A DNA stretch of 64,000 nt from Erodium maritimum (lineage: Eukaryota; Streptophyta; Magnoliopsida; Geraniales; Geraniaceae). Made by a program: the position numbers and the translations under genes. The stretch spans positions 82,630,523 through 82,694,522 of the forward strand of contig OY997589.1 of NCBI GenBank assembly GCA_963921825.1, in the 5' to 3' direction. Below the pieces are notes generated by a model that saw nothing but the letters and a program-made list of their open reading frames with translations, was not told the DNA's origin and made no database searches. Of this stretch, positions 58,907-64,000 are shown one piece after another; the first letter of the stretch is position 1; each line of letters begins with the position of its first letter.

Positions 58907-59559
58907 CCGAGCTCCAAAGTGTTTTCAGAATCTTTTCTCAAAGTGAGAAGTGGCCTCCTCCTTAATGTCAGCCGGATCGAAGATAATTCCCCACTCGAAC
59001 GTAAAAAGGAAAGCCTGTTACGCAAAGCCCAAAAGTTTGCGATCTTATGGAAATATCGCGTACACCTATCCCCATTGCGGAACTAGTACAACTGTGACTT
59101 TTGCCTCTAGATTTTAGCCACGGTCTTCTATTGGAGAATAAGTAAAGAATTTAATCAAGACTGGTGAGCAATTTCCGACTCCGACAGATCCCTAGTTTTC
59201 TGCAACAAATCAACCGAATTAATCTCATTAACCAGCAAACAGACCTTCTCCTCCGCGTTACCAAAAAACTCAACATTCCAAATCTGCAGATCATGACGTA
59301 GAGACTTAAACTTGATCCACAATGAGTAATTAGCAGAAGTACAAGAGGAATAAAAATCCTATACCCTGCGCACAATAGGCAAAATATTATCATGCTTTAA
59401 CCAAGCATTCAGAATTTTTATCGGCCGAGGACCCCAGTTTACTTCCTCCACGAATACTGTTAGGGGACGATGGTATGATAAAAGCCTAGGATTGCTAGAT
59501 TGCATCAAGGGCCCAAAGTTGCTGAGAAACGAGTTGGTAATCATTCACCGATCAATTCG

Positions 59560-60116
59560 TGAGGCTTTGGGTCCACAATACCATGTATACAAAGACACTG
59601 TCAGTGGCATATCAAGCAGACCCAAATTTGAAATAAATACCGACTGTCCGACCTGTTAAAAACGGTATTACGACGCTCAGAAGAGGAAATCACAGTGTCA
59701 AAACCATTGGCCCACATAGTAGAATCGGACAACCTAGGGGCAACAAGGGCCAGACCTTCCCATAATGAACGTCTCCTCGCGACAGACCCAGGAGCATAAA
59801 CATTACAGAATGAAATTTACAAATTGCGAGGGAGGAAGACACCAAACCAGCAGATAGAATTATTAAAGATCTCCACATTACTTACAGAGAAAGAGACGTT
59901 CTGCCACAAGCTCAGAACACCGTCAGCACTTCCAATCGCATGAATCAAGTGGTAGCTACACCCTCCATGCAAACCAATCGAACGCAAAAAATCATAATCA
60001 ATCGAGTCAACTTTCACCTCCTGCAACATAAAAACAAAGGTTTGATTTTCACAATAACGACAGCGTTGCTTCTGAGAGGAATTTATTCCTCTCACATTCC
60101 ATGAGAGGACTCTCAT
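59560..60116 (-). pseudogene. LINE ORF2 endonuclease domain
   Basis: Starts MRVLSWNVRGINSSQKQ, the classic first motif of the LINE endonuclease, then FVFMLQEVKVDSID with the catalytic Glu. After a frameshift near 59820 come NVYAPGSVARR and, further on, a degraded TW.....P..RIDR motif. Continuation toward 59390 reads NWGPRPIKILNAWLKH, the usual endonuclease-RT linker. Confidence 0.8.
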
Positions 60117-60125
60117 GATTCAACT

Positions 60126-61075
60126 TTAAGTATCAATAGCCCCTTCTTCCGAGCTGCCACCGTCACTTGAATACTCGACCCATTCCTCCCTTTCAGAGGT
60201 AAGCAAAGGTTCGTCGAATGATTTCTTTTGAGGGACCTCAATGTCCAAGTTCTCCAACTGATCAAGTACGTCCTTGTTTTTCTTTATAGCCTTCGAACTA
60301 AGTTGCTTAACGTAGTTATACTTCGCACCAGGTTTCACCAAAGCTTGGAAATATGAGGGGGAGCCTAGCTTGCACGTTGTTTGTCCAAAGAACGGGCCTG
60401 AGACCTCGTTTGAATTATCCGAGTGACTGTTTGGATTGTAGGTGTGTTCGAGTCCTTCTCGGGTTCAACAACTAGAGTGTTTGAATTAACAGCGTTTGAA
60501 ATTACTTCCAACTCTGTTCCCTGATTTATAGCCAGTTCAAGAGTAGTAATTCCCGCAACTTGAGCTTTAGATGCTTTAATTCCCTCAACGGCCAGATCCT
60601 CCTTATCTGCATTTGAAACATGTTGTGCAACGGAAATCACGGCTAGAGCCAGATCCTCCTTAACTGCATTTGAAAAATGCTCTGAAACGAAAATCACGGG
60701 AGATACAATATTTTCAGATTTTGAAAATCCTACGTCCGATGCTAGAGACTACATCGTAGACGTTTATGCAGAAGAAAAACGATCAGAGGTTTCCAGGACA
60801 TTAAGTGAATCAGCGTCCGAAACAGGGCATAAATTAACATCAAAACAACCCGATCCCAGATTAATGTTGACCACTAATACATCTTGAAGAGGCTTTGGAC
60901 AGCGGACCAACTTCCAAACATCACCAAAAAAACTCATTCTCACGGATCGCATAGTGCTGAAAAACTGGCAAACCAATACTGTGACAAGCAGGTTTCACAG
61001 TAGCGTCCTGGCACGCGAAGAAAGGCATACCAGAGACTTTGATCCATGCCCAAAGGCCTCCTTGTAACGCCAAAC
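60126..61075 (-). pseudogene. LINE ORF1 (C-terminal part)
   Basis: Reads GGLWAWIKVSGMPFFACQ, then PVFQHYAIRENEFF, a frameshift caused by one extra T in a run at about 60929-60935, then GDVWKLVRCPKPLQDVLVV. This is the RNA-binding-type ORF1 pattern of plant L1 elements. 60365-60697 contains two related segments (SNAVKEDLALAVIS and SNADKEDLAVEGIK). It ends in an acidic tail (EEWVEYSSDGGSSEEG), 10 bp before the ORF2 start. Confidence 0.65.
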
Positions 61076-61087
61076 ACTCATCTGTGT

Positions 61088-61310
61088 TCACAGTCACCCG
61101 TTGCGTGGGGTATTACAGTAGCCATGTTAGTGCATCCTGGATTGCATAGGCCTCTACTAATCCGGAATTTTGTGGTCCATGGAAGGATGCAGAGCGGGCC
61201 CCTATCATTCGGCCCCGATCATCTCTTCTTACCCAGCCCGTCCCCATCTTGTGTGCCACTGCGAAAACCGCCCCATCCGTGTTCACAGTCGACGCAACGG
61301 GTGACTGTGA
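61088..61310. repeat. 19-bp perfect inverted repeat (61088-61106 / 61292-61310)
   Basis: TCACAGTCACCCGTTGCGT at 61088-61106 is the exact reverse complement of 61292-61310, with 185 bp between. It lies at the junction of the minus-strand LINE and the plus-strand RNase H fragment. Confidence 0.9.
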
Positions 61311-61561
61311 GAAGCGACTGCAAGGTCGTAGTTGATATGATCAGGAAAGGAGGGCGACTGCTATCTCCTTTAGGGACAATTGTGACAGATTTTATTTCCC
61401 TATTATCTAAACTCGAGTACGTGCATCTCGTTTTTGTAAGACGGACAACGAACAAAGCACCTCATTGGCTTGCCGGGGCGGCTTGTTCTTCCCCTGTCTG
61501 GAATTGGTCTGGGGGTCATGTCCCTGAACCTCTTCACAATATCATTATTGCCGACATTTAA
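61286..61561 (+). pseudogene. RNase H (RVT_3-type) fragment of another LINE
   Basis: The plus-strand frame reads SDCKVVVDMIRKGG, SPLGTIVTDFISLLSKLEYVHLVFVRRTTNKAPHWLA, the C-terminal half of the RNase H domain that ends many plant LINE ORF2 proteins. A short A run follows at 61582-61590, consistent with a LINE 3' end. The first catalytic residues are absent. Confidence 0.7.
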
Positions 61562-63549
61562 TAAAGTACCATATTTTCCTCAAAAAAAAACCTTTTTAAG
61601 AAAAAACTGTAAAACCCCATTTAATTCTAGAGGGTATTATTGTGAAATCAGAACTTTGGGGGTAGAGAAGTGCAAAAAAAATTTTGTGTTGGGTTTAAAA
61701 GAAAAAGAAGTCAAGGGGGGAGGAGAAATGCAGTTTGGGCTAGCCAGTTGGGCCAGGCCCAGAGTGTGTGCAAGCTAGTGTGGTTTTCGGGCCCAAGCCC
61801 AACCTTGTTGTACTAACCCTAGCTGCCTGCACTGTTCACCATCAGTGTATGCACATTTTTCGAGGAGCCTCTCACTCTCTCGAAACTTCGGCTTCTTCTC
61901 CCTCTCGCGTCGGTACAGCCACCACGCCGGCAACCTTCGCCGGACACGAAGCAGACCAAGCCCGGACACGAGGAAGCGCTGAAGCCGCCGACTAACCGTG
62001 CCAGGAACAGAGCTTCACCGGCGAGACGCGATTCGCACCAGATCTGACGCGCCTTCGTCGCCGGAGGTCTCGATCTGTCCTCCTTTTCCGAGCTCGATTC
62101 ACGCCCCAAACGGCGTCAGGGAAGCTCACCAAAGGTGAGCGAGGTGTCGCCCGGCCCTCTCCTCCCGTCTCCAAGCGTTCTGCCACCGTCTGCCGCCGTA
62201 GTCGAGGACGAACCCTCGCCGGAGAAGCACGAACCAGAACCTTCGTGCTTGGTGCGCGTTCGTGAGGGCGTGCCGGAGCTTCTGACGACCTTCCCCCAGT
62301 CACGGCGGTCACTCCCGGCATCTCACAGTCCCCTCGAGCTCCTCGCCGTCGCCGTCGCTGGCGAGCTGCACCAAACCCTCGCCGCCGTTGGACTCCGCCG
62401 CTGGTTCAGTCAGACCATGACGCAGTAGTCTTTGGGCCAGCAAGAAGGACGGGCCTCGGCCCAACACAAAGACGGGTCTGAGATCGGGCTGGCCCAGGTT
62501 AGACCTGAATCAGGTCAGAACCGGGTCAGGCCTGGTTCCGGGTCCGGTTCAGTGGAATCTGGGTCTGGGTCCGGGTGTGGGCCTGGATCCGGGTCGGGCC
62601 GGATCGGATCCGGGTCAACCCAGTTTCAAAGAAAATGTTTTAAAATCAGATTTATTTATCGGATTTAATTAATTCAAGGTGAGAAATTGAAAGGATAAAA
62701 TTGGGTTAAATCAGTGGACCTTTGGACGATTACCGTTTTGATTGGACTTTTTCTTTGTCAAAACTAGACGGGACTTCGCCCGAGCGAAAGGGCCTGGACC
62801 CGAGCTAGAAGAACGAAGATCACGCCGGAATGTGAAGAACGGAGTTGTGACCATTCGAGCGTTTCATCAGAGTTTTATTAGAGGAAGACCACGAGGTAGG
62901 GAAAGTCTTAATTATTAATTAACGCTTAGAATGCATGATTAGGATAATAAAATCGGAAAGGTCCTAGAATTGCCTATAGGATGCGAATAACTAGAATAAT
63001 CGTATTTCAATTACTAATAAATGGATGAGTCTAGTATGCATGCTTAGGACGATGATAATTAGTGAAGTGTGCTTTCAATACTTGGGAACTTGATTTACTG
63101 GTAGAGAGGCTGTGAAGAGCTCTCCGATTAGTTGTGTGCTAGGATCACATGCTTGATTGATAGTTATTAGGTTAATTTAAGAGTCTAATGAAACTAGATT
63201 AGCTTCTCTTATCGAATGACTATTTGTTCGTTCACATGATGATTAATTGGTTGAATGCATGCTTGGTTGATCGAGTGTTTATGTTGATATAATTGTTGGT
63301 TGAACGGATGATCGAGTATGACTGGTTGTGCCAAAGGGGTGCAATCAGGTGATCAATGTACCGATGGTTGGTGACAGGTAAGTGTACGGTAATTATGAAA
63401 TGGTGTTAGTTGTCTTGGTTGTGATGAAAGTGTGTTCCGGCGTGTGTTGCTTGACAGATGAATGAAATGCTTGTTCCTTTATTCTTATTCTTGAATGTAT
63501 GTTCGTTTATTGGTTTGTCTGTTCGTTTGCTTGGTTTGGTACTACACCC

Positions 63550-63574
63550 GGGGGGGGGGGGGGGGGGGGGGGGG
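63550..63574 (+). repeat. 25-bp poly-G homopolymer
   Basis: Uninterrupted run of G after ACTACACCC; like the run at 3982-4013 it is followed directly by CG. Its true length is probably uncertain. Confidence 0.95.
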
Positions 63575-63653
63575 CGTAATCCGGTGCCGATGAGGTGGTT
63601 GGAGTTGGACAGGTACAGTGAGTTAATGACTGAGTTTAGAGCCTGAGGGTATT

Positions 63654-63916
63654 GGTTACTGGATATTATAAGAGTTGAGTATTGGCAGATCCTGCGGGAT
63701 ATTCGTTGGTTACTGGATACTATGAGAGTTGAGTATTGGCAGATCCTGCGGGATATTCGTTGGTTACTGGATATTATGAGAGTTGAGTATTGGCAGATCC
63801 TGCGGGATATTCGTTGGTTATTGGACCCTGCGGGGCATTGATTATTGGGCCTGCGGGCAATTGGTTATCGGACCCTGCGGGGCATTGATTATTGGGCATG
63901 CGGGCAATTGGACATT
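63654..63916 (+). repeat. 54-bp tandem repeat, then 47-bp tandem repeat
   Basis: GGTTACTGGATA begins at 63654, 63708 and 63762, and a diverging fourth unit (GGTTATTGGACC) at 63816: period 54 bp, each unit holding GCAGATCCTGCGGGATATTCG. It passes into a 47-bp unit (GGACCCTGCGGGGCATTGA at 63823 and 63870). Both share the CCTGCGGG core. Confidence 0.9.
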
Positions 63917-64000
63917 TTACCCTGCGGGGAAAGGATTACTTATGGTTTCACCCCAAGGAACTGCATCCCAGTGGGTGCACTACTTGGTTCCCTATGACAT

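Larger units (their letters stand above)
56027..61075 (-). mobile_element. L1-type LINE, nearly full length, inactivated
   Basis: Minus-strand order: ORF1 region (61075-60126), endonuclease (60116-59560), reverse transcriptase (58906-57672), zinc-knuckle C-terminal domain (57248-56449), 3' UTR (56448-56040) ending CTTATCCAAAAAA. The tail matches the LINE remnant at 12558. At least five frameshifts or stops interrupt ORF2, and a homopolymer frameshift affects ORF1. It appears truncated near 61080 where plus-strand RNase H sequence begins. Confidence 0.85.
61608..64000 (+). repeat. Probable start of a long Gypsy-type LTR, cut by the window edge
   Basis: Starts TGTAAAACCCCATTT, similar to the TGTAAxACCCC starts of chromovirus LTRs. 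It has a GC-rich transcribed-looking part (61900-62430), a GGGTCCGG-rich tract (62480-62620) and, near the end, the repeated GCGGG phrases often seen late in such LTRs. No pol gene is inside the window, so the class is inference. Open frames at 61768-62430 are on both strands with no domain. Confidence 0.35.

Noticed and set aside
61768..62428. GC-rich frames on both strands at the right end, as a possible host gene
   Set aside because: No domain, open in several frames, and inside a region with LTR-like ends and repeats.
63654..63916. CRISPR-like array
   Set aside because: The repeats are contiguous with no unique spacers, in a plant nuclear context.

Overview
This is nuclear DNA of a flowering plant, most likely a eudicot. 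The evidence is a spliced CYP71-type cytochrome P450, an intronless JINGUBANG-like WD40 gene, copia LTR elements primed by initiator-Met tRNA, TRIMs, plant L1-type LINEs, PIF/Harbinger remnants, a hAT-type MITE and a FAR1/MULE remnant. Most of the 64 kb is transposon-derived and only three loci look like intact host genes. I found no prokaryotic system, CRISPR array, rRNA or tRNA gene.

Layout. 1-1731: 5' end of a minus-strand copia element (LTR, primer-binding site, gag-pol with most of gag missing). 1732-6270: decayed non-coding repeats, a 32-bp poly-G run and a LINE 3' tail. 6292-8840: a four-exon CYP71-like P450 (+), 503 aa, whose first intron is built largely of TRIM-like sequence. 8900-16990: a GC-rich repeat with a 27-bp tandem array, a MITE, a broken LINE with a TRIM inside it, a second TRIM-like element and a hAT-type MITE with an exact 8-bp target duplication. 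17000-32375: a PIF/Harbinger locus (Myb-like ORF1 on the minus strand, transposase start on the plus strand) split by a 12.4-kb copia element (B). B itself contains a younger relative (A) in its reverse-transcriptase region, and A is flanked by an exact 103-bp direct duplication. 32376-41000: non-coding, LINE-like repeats of one family, plus a separate non-LTR insertion with a 14-bp target duplication. 41262-42479: the WD40 gene (-). 43139-45821: a duplicated repeat and a MITE. 46172-48652: a two-exon gene (+) for a 64-aa membrane protein, whose intron was enlarged by three related fold-back MITEs. 49490-55300: a FAR1/FRS-type MULE remnant (+) and an opposing ORF with four 34-aa repeats, in spacer full of TGATAAA motifs. 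56027-61075: a nearly full-length but broken L1-type LINE (-). 61088-61590: an RNase H fragment of another LINE. 61608-64000: probably the start of a long Gypsy-type LTR with 54-bp and 47-bp tandem repeats and a 25-bp poly-G run.

The three host genes show no functional link to each other. The most unusual points are the 103-bp duplication around nested copia element A, the P450 intron of apparent TRIM origin together with a non-canonical I-helix motif in the same P450, and the non-coding repeat family at 33-35 kb and 40-41 kb.
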